Source: GCA-016699895 sp964633435 (lineage in GTDB: Bacteria > Patescibacteriota > Saccharimonadia > Saccharimonadales > Saccharimonadaceae). From it: a stretch of 64,000 nt of DNA. Where the stretch lies: contig CAZWHA010000002.1 of assembly GCA_964633435.1 (NCBI GenBank), positions 139,173 through 203,172 of the forward strand, read 5' to 3'. The position numbers and the translations under genes were made by a program. The notes under the pieces are model-generated. The model saw only the letters and a list, made by a program, of their open reading frames with translations, was not told the origin of the DNA and did not search any database. Within the stretch, counting starts at the first letter, position 1. Each line of letters starts with the position of its first letter. Shown piece by piece: positions 33,694 to 42,420 of the stretch.

Positions 33694-36239
33694 TCAAGGA
33701 CGATGCTTGCCAGTTTCGCCAAGACCGCTGCGCGGTCACGTTCAACCCAAGCCGCTCGTGAGGCAATGTCTTTCGAACCGATCTCAATCGCTCGCTTCAA
33801 AGCAGGTGCGTTCACTTTAGGTCCAAAAAACGCATCGTATTTATCGAGGTATTCCCTGTTATCGAGAATCTGGCCAGCATAGCGCGGAAATAGATCGTAT
33901 GATTTGTCACCGCTAAAAGTTTTCTCGATCCAGGACCAGTGTTCGACCAGCCAATCCCAAGTCTTTGCCCGAGAGCGTCGGCTGCGCAACATCCAGATAT
34001 ACCAGTAGAACAAGTCTTGCGGTTTAACAATATCGACCTTGTCCATCAGTCCCAGCAACTCGCGTATTCGATCGGCGTCACGCGTCGAGGTCAAGGCAGC
34101 TGCGATGTCTTGCTTTAGTTCGGCGTTTTGTGACGTTTTATATTCCACCAACAAATAATCAAATTCCTCTGCCTCGCCGTAGCGCACCGCGGCACTCATA
34201 ACAATACTCCTGAGATCGCCGTCCAAAGTCGCCAATTGATGTTTGAACTGACCATAGAGCGCCAAGGCTTGTTCGATCGCTGATGGATCTTCAGCAAACA
34301 TTGTCTGACTGAGCACGGTTGGCCGCAGGCGACTATCGTTCACCGACTCGTTCTGCCTAGCTTGCCAACCGAGGCGCACATACTGAGTTCGCGCCAATCG
34401 TCCATTCAGCTGGCGTAAACGCCGCTCATCTTCGCTGTCTAGCTCAACAAATCGGCCGATCGCTCCGAGAATCATCGCCATAATATCCCACACAACGTCA
34501 TTATCTTCCTCAGCATAGGCCGTCAGCAGATCCAACATATCGGCCGTCCTCACGATACCTGGCTGAGTCAGCAGCAGCGCCTCGTTTAGCAATTTAGCTC
34601 GATCAACTGGAGCCATCGCAGCTACACTATCGCCCAAATAATGATTCAATTGCTCGTCATAGGCCGTGATAAAGTGCGCATTATTACCAACGTTCAGCTG
34701 GAAAGTTTCCGGGTCGGCCACTTGAAACTGCATTTCGGCCTGATCCATAATGAGTGGCGCACTGGCATCACTCGTAAATAGCGGAATTGGCCAGATAGTC
34801 GTGTCGGTGGTGCCGTCGCTAAAAAAGCGCTGTTGTTTGAGGGTGACCGTATCGCCCGCCAAGCTAGCCTGCACTACCGGATAGCCCGGTCGAGTTAACC
34901 AAGGCTCCATCAGGCCAGCGACCTCTTGGCCCGAAGCTTCCTCGAGACATTGCCACAAGTCCTCCGTCGTCGTATTCGCATAGGCAAAACGCTGAAAATA
35001 AACCCTGAGGCCCACTCGAAAATTGTCCTCGCCAATGAAAGCTCGGAGCATTTTCAGTAGCCGCTCGCCTTTGGCATAGACAATTGCACTATCGAATAAT
35101 GTTGATATCTCGTCAGGATGTTGAACGTCGTGCTGGACAGCCTGAACACCCGATAAGCTATCGCGTCGCAGTGCCGCAATGACATCGCTCGTCTCGAACA
35201 TTTGCCACATCTGCCAATCGGGAAACAGCGCGTCGGTGGCGATATGTTCCATTAGACTCGCAAAACTCTCGTTTAGCCACAGATCATTCCACCACTGCAT
35301 CGTTGTCAAGTTGCCAAACCATTGATGCGACAGCTCATGTGCCACCACCGTCGCAATATATTGCCGCGAAGCCACGCCGGCGTTGCTATCGGCTAGTAAT
35401 GCTGTTTCACGATAGGTAATCAGACCCCAGTTTTCCATTGCACCACTGCTAAAGTCCGGAAGAGCCACATGGTCAGATTTTGGCAATGGATATGCCACAC
35501 CGAAATAATCATCATAAAAATCAATACATTTAGCAGCCGTATCGAGAGCAAATTGTAGGCTCTCGGCTGATTGCACTGGTGTTGCATAGACGTTCACTTC
35601 AACCCCGGATTTAGTAGTGGTCGTCTGGCGCTGCAAATCGCCAATCACCCACGCAAGCAAATAAGTTGACATCTTTGGCGTCGTTTCAAAAGTTGTCATC
35701 AGTTTATCGGTTTTCTCGCGCTGATGCTTGACTGGCATATTGCCGAGCACTGTGACACCCGTTTCAGTTGTCAATGTCACGTCAAAAGTAGCTTTGGCGG
35801 CTGGTTCATCGACACAGGGAAAAACCTCACGTGCATGATGCGATTCAAACTGCGTAGCCAGGAGTTCCCGACTCTCGCCGTCTAGTTCATAACGGCAAGG
35901 ATATAACCCATGCATTGACTCGTCTAGGATTTTGCCGCTAAATTCAAGTTGAAGCGTCACTATATCGGATTTATTACTGATCAATTTAGCCGGTTGCAGC
36001 TCGATCTCGTCATTGTCGCGTTTGAGAACCTCACACTCGACGCTACCCCCCCCCTGCGAGACGATCAAGCCACTCTGAATCTCCAGGTCATGCGCATGGA
36101 GCAGGATCGTATCAGCAACCTGGTGGCCTTTTATCGCCACTTTGCCATGAAACGAACGCTTCGTCCGATCAATATCGAGTTTTAGGTCATAATGCTCGGG
36201 CACAAAAAAATTAACGAGCTGATTTACTGCTTTTGTCAT
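33690..36239 (-). CDS. pepN: Aminopeptidase N (M1 family)
   Basis: 849 residues. M1 motifs are present: GAMENWGLITY (substrate binding, near 265-275) and the zinc site HELSHQWFGN...LNESFAS (HExxH-x18-E, near 300-325), followed by the long helical C-terminal domain. It removes N-terminal residues from peptides in the cytoplasm. A G9 tract (plus 36046-36054) encodes Gly62-64 region SQGGGSVE, early in the protein; slippage would truncate it. TACAAT ends 6 bases before ATG 36239. Its stop overlaps the convergent rnhB-yraN end by 4 bases. Confidence 0.95.
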   Translation of the reverse strand: MTKAVNQLVNFFVPEHYDLKLDIDRTKRSFHGKVAIKGHQVADTILLHAHDLEIQSGLIVSQGGGSVECEVLKRDNDEIELQPAKLISNKSDIVTLQLEFSGKILDESMHGLYPCRYELDGESRELLATQFESHHAREVFPCVDEPAAKATFDVTLTTETGVTVLGNMPVKHQREKTDKLMTTFETTPKMSTYLLAWVIGDLQRQTTTTKSGVEVNVYATPVQSAESLQFALDTAAKCIDFYDDYFGVAYPLPKSDHVALPDFSSGAMENWGLITYRETALLADSNAGVASRQYIATVVAHELSHQWFGNLTTMQWWNDLWLNESFASLMEHIATDALFPDWQMWQMFETSDVIAALRRDSLSGVQAVQHDVQHPDEISTLFDSAIVYAKGERLLKMLRAFIGEDNFRVGLRVYFQRFAYANTTTEDLWQCLEEASGQEVAGLMEPWLTRPGYPVVQASLAGDTVTLKQQRFFSDGTTDTTIWPIPLFTSDASAPLIMDQAEMQFQVADPETFQLNVGNNAHFITAYDEQLNHYLGDSVAAMAPVDRAKLLNEALLLTQPGIVRTADMLDLLTAYAEEDNDVVWDIMAMILGAIGRFVELDSEDERRLRQLNGRLARTQYVRLGWQARQNESVNDSRLRPTVLSQTMFAEDPSAIEQALALYGQFKHQLATLDGDLRSIVMSAAVRYGEAEEFDYLLVEYKTSQNAELKQDIAAALTSTRDADRIRELLGLMDKVDIVKPQDLFYWYIWMLRSRRSRAKTWDWLVEHWSWIEKTFSGDKSYDLFPRYAGQILDNREYLDKYDAFFGPKVNAPALKRAIEIGSKDIASRAAWVERDRAAVLAKLASIVLD
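36046..36054 (-). repeat. G9 homopolymer inside pepN (C9 on plus)
   Basis: It codes Gly-Gly-Gly about 62 codons from the start, in a surface loop of the N-terminal domain by position. In frame as read. Confidence 0.9.
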
Positions 36240-36258
36240 GCAACTATTGTACCATCTG

Positions 36259-36287
36259 TTGACAAAACTAACCTATTGATGTATAAT
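36259..36287 (+). promoter_or_regulatory. Consensus promoter (leaderless) of the 105-codon gene
   Basis: Perfect TTGACA, 17-bp spacer, perfect TATAAT, then 8 bases to ATG 36296. It is the strongest-looking unregulated promoter in the window and drives a small gene of unknown function. Confidence 0.85.
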
Positions 36288-36295
36288 GAGAAGAT

Positions 36296-36613
36296 ATGGC
36301 ACTCATCGAAATCCTCACAGAGAACCAAAACCAGGCAATTAACGCCAATGTAGCAGCGGCGACTCAGCGCATTGCCGCAACAGCGCTCGGTGGCACGGTC
36401 GAGGTATACACCTTTATTTCTGCGACGCCAGGCAATACACCAATTGACTATTTGCTACGAGTAACAGCCGTGAAGCGAGACGATCATGCGGCAAAATCGC
36501 AGTCCATGATCGATGAACTGAGCGCCAAGTTTCCGGGTAGAACTTTCTCTATTCTGCCTCGGTTTATCACCGAGGACGAAGAGGTAGCCATGGCCGCCAC
36601 ACCGCGCCCATAA
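36296..36613 (+). CDS. Unknown small protein (105 aa) with consensus promoter
   Basis: Not recognised. It is soluble, with no signal peptide and no cysteine. A predicted helix at the start (ENQNQAINANVAAATQRIA) precedes beta-type segments (VEVYTFISATP; YLLRVTAVKRDD) and a second helix (AKSQSMIDELSAKFPG). The perfect promoter 8 bases upstream implies strong leaderless expression. It lies just before the nusA promoter. The structure could be a small alpha/beta protein. Confidence 0.7.
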   Translation: MALIEILTENQNQAINANVAAATQRIAATALGGTVEVYTFISATPGNTPIDYLLRVTAVKRDDHAAKSQSMIDELSAKFPGRTFSILPRFITEDEEVAMAATPRP

Positions 36614-36628
36614 TCTGGCACTCAGCCC

Positions 36629-36657
36629 TTGCATTCCTAGCACTCTTTCTGTATAAT
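36629..36657 (+). promoter_or_regulatory. Promoter of nusA
   Basis: TTGCAT, 17-bp spacer, TATAAT (36652-36657). The leader is about 45 bases with AAAGGA before ATG 36711. Confidence 0.8.
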
Positions 36658-36710
36658 TGAACTGTTGCCGGCCGATTCAGGTCGGTGTTTTTAATCAGAA
36701 AGGACTTTAT

Positions 36711-37748
36711 ATGGAAGGATTAAATATCAAACAGCTCGCAGCAGCTGTTCACTCAATCAGCGAGGAAAAGAACTTGCCAGAGGAAACCGTGCTATCAGTT
36801 GTCGAACAAGCTATCGCCGCCGCCTGGCGCCGCGATAATGGTGACCGTGATCTCAATGTTACTGCCACTCTAAATCAAACCAACGGCACTGCAAAAATCG
36901 TGGTACATTACGATGTGGTCGAAGAGCCCGAAAACGCCTCTCAATTATCGCTCGAAGATGCCAAAAAGATTGACAAGAACGCTCTGCTCGAAGGCATTAT
37001 TGAACAGGAATTCGAAGCTACCAGCTTTGGCCGCGTTGCTGCGCAAACAGCCAAGCAAGTGCTGCTACAGAAACTACGCGAGGCCGAGCGTGAAGTCGTC
37101 GCCAAAGATTTCGACGACAAAGTCGGCCAGGTTGTGACCGGTACTGTGGCTCGCGTCGAGCCCCGAATCGTTCGGATCGAAATTGGCCACGGGTCGGGTA
37201 TCATGCCTGCTAGCGAACAAGTTCCCGGTGAACGCCTCGCGACTGGTTCTCGCATCAAAGTTCTATTAAAGGAAATCGAACGCGATCAGCGCGGCCCACA
37301 AATCATCCTCAGTCGAGCTGATGCCGAGTTCGTGAGAGTTTTATTCCAACAAGAAGTTCCAGAAATCGAAACGGGTGCTGTTGAAATCAAAGCGATCGCC
37401 CGCGAAGCTGGTCGTCGCACCAAAATCGCCGTGGCGTCATCAGTGCCGGGTGTTGATCCAGTTGGCACCTTTGTGGGCGGTAAAGGCGTGCGCGTCCAGG
37501 CCGTCATGAACGAGATCGGCGACGAGGAAAAAATCGATATCATTACTTTTGACAATGACACCAAGAACTTCATCGCGAACGCTCTCAGCCCAGCCGAAAT
37601 TTCACGTATTGAAACCAACGATGACGAGAAAAAGGCTACGGTGTACGTACCAGAGAACCAGCAGTCAATTGCGATCGGCAAACAGGGGCAAAATGTGCGC
37701 CTCGCTAGCCAAATCACGGGTTACGAAATCGATATTGCAACTGAATAA
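36711..37748 (+). CDS. nusA: Transcription factor NusA
   Basis: 345 residues from ATG 36711, which has AAAGGA upstream; a longer in-frame start at 36657 would fall on the transcript start. An N-terminal RNA-polymerase-binding domain is followed by an S1 domain (GQVVTGTVARVEPRIVRIEI) and two KH domains (VGTFVGGKGVRVQAVMNEIG; IAIGKQGQNVRLASQITGYE). There are no C-terminal acidic repeats, as in many non-proteobacteria. NusA modulates pausing, termination and antitermination. Confidence 0.96.
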   Translation: MEGLNIKQLAAAVHSISEEKNLPEETVLSVVEQAIAAAWRRDNGDRDLNVTATLNQTNGTAKIVVHYDVVEEPENASQLSLEDAKKIDKNALLEGIIEQEFEATSFGRVAAQTAKQVLLQKLREAEREVVAKDFDDKVGQVVTGTVARVEPRIVRIEIGHGSGIMPASEQVPGERLATGSRIKVLLKEIERDQRGPQIILSRADAEFVRVLFQQEVPEIETGAVEIKAIAREAGRRTKIAVASSVPGVDPVGTFVGGKGVRVQAVMNEIGDEEKIDIITFDNDTKNFIANALSPAEISRIETNDDEKKATVYVPENQQSIAIGKQGQNVRLASQITGYEIDIATE

Positions 37749-37781
37749 TCTCTGATTTTGTAAAAAATCGAAAAAACTAGT

Positions 37782-37808
37782 TTGGCACTCTTGCAATGAG
37801 AGTGCCAA
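37782..37808 (+). promoter_or_regulatory. CIRCE operator (HrcA site) at the clpC promoter
   Basis: TTGGCACTC, 9-base spacer, GAGTGCCAA: a perfect inverted repeat that matches the CIRCE consensus (TTAGCACTC-N9-GAGTGCTAA) except for one compensated position in each arm. The -35 TTGCAA (37791-37796) lies in its spacer and the -10 TATAAT (37814-37819) just after it, so HrcA bound here would block RNA polymerase. Confidence 0.92.
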
Positions 37809-37825
37809 TTCGTTATAATAGGGGC

Positions 37826-40309
37826 ATGGAATTTAGCAAACGTTTGACCGATAACGCTCGTGACGTACTGGCTCACTCCGAAGTCATTGCCCGCTCGTCT
37901 GGTTCGGCGTATATCGGCACCGAACATTTGCTGCTCGGTATCCTCAGCCAGGAAAATTCGACGGCCGCACGACTGCTCCGTATGGCTGGAGTGACGTTTG
38001 ACCAAGTCCGTAAAGCTCTACAGCTAACGCCGCCGATTGATCCAGACAAGCTATTATTAAATCCGACCAGAGGCTTTTCCGAAACCGCCAAACTGACCAT
38101 GCGGATGTCAGTCGAATTGGCTGGTGAGTTTCATCAGGATTACTGTGGTACTGAACATATTTTATTTAGCTTGCTGAGCCAGCAAAATGCCCGTGCCGCA
38201 ACGGTGTTATCCGAGCTCGGCATCGACAATAATTTGATCATGGCGGAGTTAGAGGAAGCTCTTGATCAACAGAAAAATGCTTTTCCCAGCGAAGACACCT
38301 CGGCTACTCGCCAGGGTCGTCAAAGTCGCGGGTCGTTCCTGTCTAAGTTTGCCCGAAATTTGAATAATCTCGCATCGAGCGGTGAATTAGACCCTGTCAT
38401 TGGCCGTGACAAGGAAATTGATCGTATGATCACCATCCTCACCCGCCGCACCAAAAATAACCCGGTGTTGATCGGCGAGGCCGGCGTCGGCAAGACCGCC
38501 ATCGTCGAGGGTCTGGCCCAGCGAATCAATGATGGTACAGTACCAGCACCCCTGACAGACAAGAAGATTTGGCAACTTGACCTCGCCGCTATGGTAGCTG
38601 GCACTAAGTATCGTGGTGAGTTCGAGGAACGTCTGAAACGACTGCTCGGCGAAGTCCGCGCAGATCGTAATATAGTAATCTTTATTGATGAACTGCATCT
38701 TCTGGCTGGTGCCGGTTCGGCTGAAGGCTCGATGGATGCCGCCAACATTGTAAAGCCTGCCCTAGCCCGCGGCGAATTTCGCCTGATTGGCGCAACGACG
38801 CTTGATGAATATCGCAAACACATCGAGAAAGATGCGGCCCTGACCCGTCGACTGCAATCGGTGACAGTCAACGCACCCACCACCAAAGACACTATCCGCA
38901 TCCTAACCGGTATCGCCCCGAAATACGAGGATCATCACAAGGTTAAGCTGTCTGCTGCTGTCATCGAAGAAGCCGTCCGCCTGTCCGATCGCTACCTGCC
39001 AGAGCGCCAACAGCCCGACAAGGCTATCGATGTGATTGATGAAGCTGCCGCGCGTATCAACGTAGCTCGTGGCACCAGCAACAAGCCAGTCGAACTAAAA
39101 ACGTATCAGAAAGAGCTCGATCGCCTCAGCGAACAGATGGAAGAAGCTGTCGCGACCGAAGACTACGAGCGAGCCGCGCTCTATAAAATGCGAATTGCTC
39201 GTTTAGGTGAAAAAATCGCCGAGGTTGAAAAAACTAGCGCCAACGACAACAAAATCACCGTAAAAATCAACGATGTGGCCGCCGCAGTTAGTGCGATGAC
39301 CCATATTCCGCTCGAACAGTTAGAGCGTTCCGAAACCAGAAAGCTCGCGAGCCTGGAAAAACATTTGGCAAAACACCTCGTTGGCCAACGCGATGCAATC
39401 GCCGCCGTCTCGAGGGCAATTCGTCGCTCTCGGGTCGGTATCGCTGCTAGTCATCGACCAATTGGCTCGTTTGTTTTTCTCGGTCCGACCGGCGTCGGCA
39501 AGACCGAGCTCGCCCGCATTTTGGCACGAGAGGTATTCGGCTCGGCGAAAAACCTCATTAAAGTTGACATGAGTGAATTTAGCGAACGCCATACCGCCAG
39601 TAGGTTAGTGGGCGCCCCGGCTGGGTATGTCGGCTACGACGACGGGGGTCATCTGACCGAAAAAATTCGTCGTCAGCCCTATTCTGTGGTGTTGTTTGAT
39701 GAGATCGAAAAGGCCCATCCTCAGATCTTTAATTTACTGCTACAAATTCTAGAAGATGGTAAATTAACCGATGGCCATGGTCGCAGTATCGACTTTTCTA
39801 ACACCGTCATTATCCTAACCAGCAACGTCGGCGCCGAGGAAATGACGCGTGAAAATACACTGGGTTTTCGCGCCAAAACTGCTGACGAGAAAAAAGATTT
39901 AGCCGAGCTACATCGTACTAATCGATCAGCTAGTGAACGCAAATTACGCGAACTGATGCGGCCAGAACTACTGAATCGGTTTGACGGTATTATTACCTTT
40001 GACAGCCTATCACGCCAGGACGTCACGGCGATCCTGGACCTGATGATCGAGGACTTTAACCATCGACTAGCCAGCAAGGGGGTCGCCGTGGTGCTGGCCC
40101 CGAGCGCCAAACGACAACTGATCACGACTGGCTACAATCCGAAATTTGGCGCCCGACCGCTACGACGAGCTGTCGCCGAGCAATTAGAGGATCTGATTGC
40201 CGAGAAGCTCCTCGCCAGAGAAATTAGTCGGGGTGATATACTACGGATCACTGCTGAAAAGGGTCGGCTGACGACTAGCAAGACCCGTGAAGAGCTAGTT
40301 AAAAAATAG
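37826..40309 (+). CDS. clpC: ClpC-type AAA+ protease chaperone subunit
   Basis: 827 residues from ATG 37826 (MEFSKRLTDNARDVL); an earlier in-frame start falls inside the operator and is rejected. The N-terminal double Clp repeat (about 1-145) is followed by AAA+ module 1 (GEAGVGKTAIVEG; FIDELHLLAG), a UVR-like middle segment (LSEQMEEAVATEDYERAAL) and AAA+ module 2 (GPTGVGKTELARI; VVLFDEIEKAHP). It unfolds proteins for ClpP. The CIRCE site shows control by the heat-shock repressor HrcA. The transcript is leaderless or nearly so (6 bases after the -10). Confidence 0.95.
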   Translation: MEFSKRLTDNARDVLAHSEVIARSSGSAYIGTEHLLLGILSQENSTAARLLRMAGVTFDQVRKALQLTPPIDPDKLLLNPTRGFSETAKLTMRMSVELAGEFHQDYCGTEHILFSLLSQQNARAATVLSELGIDNNLIMAELEEALDQQKNAFPSEDTSATRQGRQSRGSFLSKFARNLNNLASSGELDPVIGRDKEIDRMITILTRRTKNNPVLIGEAGVGKTAIVEGLAQRINDGTVPAPLTDKKIWQLDLAAMVAGTKYRGEFEERLKRLLGEVRADRNIVIFIDELHLLAGAGSAEGSMDAANIVKPALARGEFRLIGATTLDEYRKHIEKDAALTRRLQSVTVNAPTTKDTIRILTGIAPKYEDHHKVKLSAAVIEEAVRLSDRYLPERQQPDKAIDVIDEAAARINVARGTSNKPVELKTYQKELDRLSEQMEEAVATEDYERAALYKMRIARLGEKIAEVEKTSANDNKITVKINDVAAAVSAMTHIPLEQLERSETRKLASLEKHLAKHLVGQRDAIAAVSRAIRRSRVGIAASHRPIGSFVFLGPTGVGKTELARILAREVFGSAKNLIKVDMSEFSERHTASRLVGAPAGYVGYDDGGHLTEKIRRQPYSVVLFDEIEKAHPQIFNLLLQILEDGKLTDGHGRSIDFSNTVIILTSNVGAEEMTRENTLGFRAKTADEKKDLAELHRTNRSASERKLRELMRPELLNRFDGIITFDSLSRQDVTAILDLMIEDFNHRLASKGVAVVLAPSAKRQLITTGYNPKFGARPLRRAVAEQLEDLIAEKLLAREISRGDILRITAEKGRLTTSKTREELVKK

Positions 40310-40332
40310 CGCCGCACTATATTGGGCGCTAT
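40301..40332 (-). terminator. Terminator of rplS overlapping the clpC end
   Basis: ATAGCGCC / GGCGCTAT stem followed on the minus strand by T6. The T run overlaps the last codons of clpC, so the two convergent genes share the hairpin. Confidence 0.8.
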
Positions 40333-40350
40333 CTCTATTCTGAACAATAA

Positions 40351-40869
40351 TTAGGCTTGATCAGCGTGACGAGCCTCGACCTCGGCAGCTTTGGCTTCTA
40401 GTTCAGCTTCGGCGGCGGCTTTTTCAGCAGCTTTAGCCTCAGCGGCAGCTTTGGCTTCTTCTTTCAGGCGCTCAGCTTCAGCCTCGGCCTCTGGGTCGCG
40501 AACGTCATTAATGCTTTTGTCAAAATCCTTGCCAACCAGGCGAGCACTCTTGCCGGCGCGATTACGCAGGTAGGTCAGGTAGTTGCGACGGACTTTACCG
40601 CGCTTGATGACTTCGACTTTTTCAACAAGTGGCGAATGTAACAGATACGATTTCTCCACACCGACACCACTGGTAATTTTGCGAACGGTAATGCGACTAT
40701 TCAGCGAATCTTTGCGATCAGTGCGAATCACTACGCCTTCGAACATCTGGATGCGAGTTTTGTTGCCTTCCTTAATTTTCTGATAAACGCGGACGGTGTC
40801 ACCGCTGCGGACATCGACAACTTGCGGCTTCTTTTGCGCGTCAGAAATCTCTTTAACTAAATTGCTCAT
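40351..40869 (-). CDS. rplS: Ribosomal protein bL19 with Ala/Glu/Lys-rich extension
   Basis: 172 residues, longer than the usual 115-120. The core (VRVYQKIKEGNKTRIQMFEG; VEKSYLLHSPLVEKVEVIKR; KVRRNYLTYLRNRAGKSARL) is canonical L19, at the 30S-50S interface. The extension from about residue 128 is a highly charged Ala/Glu/Lys helix (AEAERLKEEAKAAAEAKAAE). AGGAG lies before the ATG, and a TGC-TACAAT promoter lies upstream. Confidence 0.96.
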   Translation of the reverse strand: MSNLVKEISDAQKKPQVVDVRSGDTVRVYQKIKEGNKTRIQMFEGVVIRTDRKDSLNSRITVRKITSGVGVEKSYLLHSPLVEKVEVIKRGKVRRNYLTYLRNRAGKSARLVGKDFDKSINDVRDPEAEAEAERLKEEAKAAAEAKAAEKAAAEAELEAKAAEVEARHADQA

Positions 40870-40946
40870 TTCACTCCTAAAAACAGTTAGAATTTTACTT
40901 GGCTATATTGTAGCATACTTGTTGCGATAATGGAAGGGGTTGTGCG

Positions 40947-41597
40947 CTATCCTCGCCTGAGATTGATTTGACCCTGGTATTTTTTCCAGCGCTTTGCAGA
41001 GAGTCGACGCGGCGCACTCAGTGGACGAATATTATCGTCATCCTCATCACCCATCAAGGTACCTTCTGGAGCATCGCAGGTCATGGTTGCTACGGCACCG
41101 CCAACTGGACTTTCGACAAAGCCAAAGACCAGGGCGCCCGCACATTGGCCAGTGGCGGTCGCAATCGATTCTCGCACCTGTTTGGCCATTGTGTCATTGT
41201 TGTCAATCGTATTTTGTATCTGTGCAAAAAACAAACTTTTAATAGTTTCGGCGCTAGCGCCCGGGGGTACTGAAAATTCTACACCATGGATAGAGCAGGT
41301 TTCCTCTCCAGGACTGTTAGCTACGGTCTCGGAAATTGCTTCTGCGGTATTCTGCAGGCTATCGCTAAGCACTGTACCAGGTTGCTGCATTCTAAAGACA
41401 GTCCTTATGCCTTCCTCATTAGCAGTGGATATCTGACTCAACACTCCTAACTGTTCCCTGACAAAAGGGCAATCTTTACAGCGATCCGGCACATCGCTAT
41501 CGGAGCTATCGCCAAATGAAAAATCACTAACTATTGCCGCAAATGGATCCTGACCCGAGACCCCCCCCCGCGTATCTGTTCTGTTCACTTCACTCAT
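40947..41597 (-). CDS. Unknown Cys-containing protein with a G9 tract (216 aa)
   Basis: Not recognised. I start at ATG 41597 (MSEVNRTDTRGG); a TTG 13 codons earlier overlaps the -10 region. A G9 tract (plus 41561-41569) encodes Arg-Gly-Gly near residues 10-12. Then come a CKDCPF motif (near 42-47), a helix-rich middle, a CSIHGVEFSVPPGASAET segment, two further cysteines (ATGQCAGALVFGF; ATMTCDAPEG) and a basic C-terminus. CxxC plus CxxH could bind zinc or a cluster, but no named domain is evident. Slippage in the tract would remove nearly the whole protein. Confidence 0.65.
   Translation of the reverse strand: MSEVNRTDTRGGVSGQDPFAAIVSDFSFGDSSDSDVPDRCKDCPFVREQLGVLSQISTANEEGIRTVFRMQQPGTVLSDSLQNTAEAISETVANSPGEETCSIHGVEFSVPPGASAETIKSLFFAQIQNTIDNNDTMAKQVRESIATATGQCAGALVFGFVESPVGGAVATMTCDAPEGTLMGDEDDDNIRPLSAPRRLSAKRWKKYQGQINLRRG
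41561..41569 (-). repeat. G9 homopolymer close to a start codon (C9 on plus)
   Basis: It lies about ten codons into the 41597 gene; in frame as read. Confidence 0.9.
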
Positions 41598-41664
41598 AAT
41601 ATTATGAATGGTACCATATATTTTATCTAAAATCAATTATATTTTATGATAATTATGCTTACTA

Positions 41665-42420
41665 CTATAATCCGAGATACATATATGGGTCATTGGGCTG
41701 ATTAACCGGAGTAACCGTATCGGCCTTGATTACGAGTTGTTCAGTGCCAGATGCCGCTACGGTTTCTAGAGCGCCATGTACCGTGTACCATTGACCCTCC
41801 TGGTAACTACCGCCTGACGATGACGCAACTGGTAGCGCAAAGGGCTGCGCATCGATCGCACAGCACGACATGGCTAGTCGCCCCAGATGAAACATGGTGT
41901 CTGGCAGCGGATCACTAGGCGACCAGCCAATCACGAAACCAGTAAATTCTATCGACTGACCTGTGAAGCAATCGATGGGATAGTTGTCCATCTGATACCA
42001 CCAGTCGTTAAATGGCCGGGCGAGCTCGTCCCTGGTCGGACACGAGACGTTCGATGAATACATCGGAGCTCGTACGCCACGCCGCCCGACCGTTTCTTGG
42101 GACAGTGTTTGCGGTGGCAAGAGCCAGGCTAGAATCAATACTGTTATCACGAGGCTATTCACGACGACGCCCTTGCCTTTGGTCGGGCCATGGTAATGAC
42201 TCGCAGACTGGCGCCCCCGATATATCGCCATGGTCGCGATGACAGCCCTAATACTCAGCAGTGTCAGTCCCAGCAAGCCCATAACTAGCGAAAACCATGT
42301 GTAACGCGGATGAATATAGAGCGTAATATCGCCGCTCACAAATAACTGGATGCCGTGTAGTAGAAACCCAACGAGGATCAGCCACGATACAACAGGATGT
42401 CGCAGGACCTTACCAAACAT
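41665..42420 (-). CDS. YcgQ-like (UPF0703/TIGR03943) permease partner
   Basis: 251 residues. Three predicted membrane helices lie in the first 110 residues. An outer domain follows with the family signature RLAMSCCAIDAQPFALPV (near 188-205) and a cysteine in NVSCPTRDEL. TIGR03943 proteins are encoded with the YcgR-type permease, as here, where the start overlaps the permease stop by 11 bases. The pair is predicted to transport an unknown, possibly metal, substrate. Confidence 0.88.
   Translation of the reverse strand: MFGKVLRHPVVSWLILVGFLLHGIQLFVSGDITLYIHPRYTWFSLVMGLLGLTLLSIRAVIATMAIYRGRQSASHYHGPTKGKGVVVNSLVITVLILAWLLPPQTLSQETVGRRGVRAPMYSSNVSCPTRDELARPFNDWWYQMDNYPIDCFTGQSIEFTGFVIGWSPSDPLPDTMFHLGRLAMSCCAIDAQPFALPVASSSGGSYQEGQWYTVHGALETVAASGTEQLVIKADTVTPVNQPNDPYMYLGL

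Noticed and set aside
37796..37825. Longer clpC start at 37796
   Set aside because: It lies inside the CIRCE operator and upstream of the -10 box.
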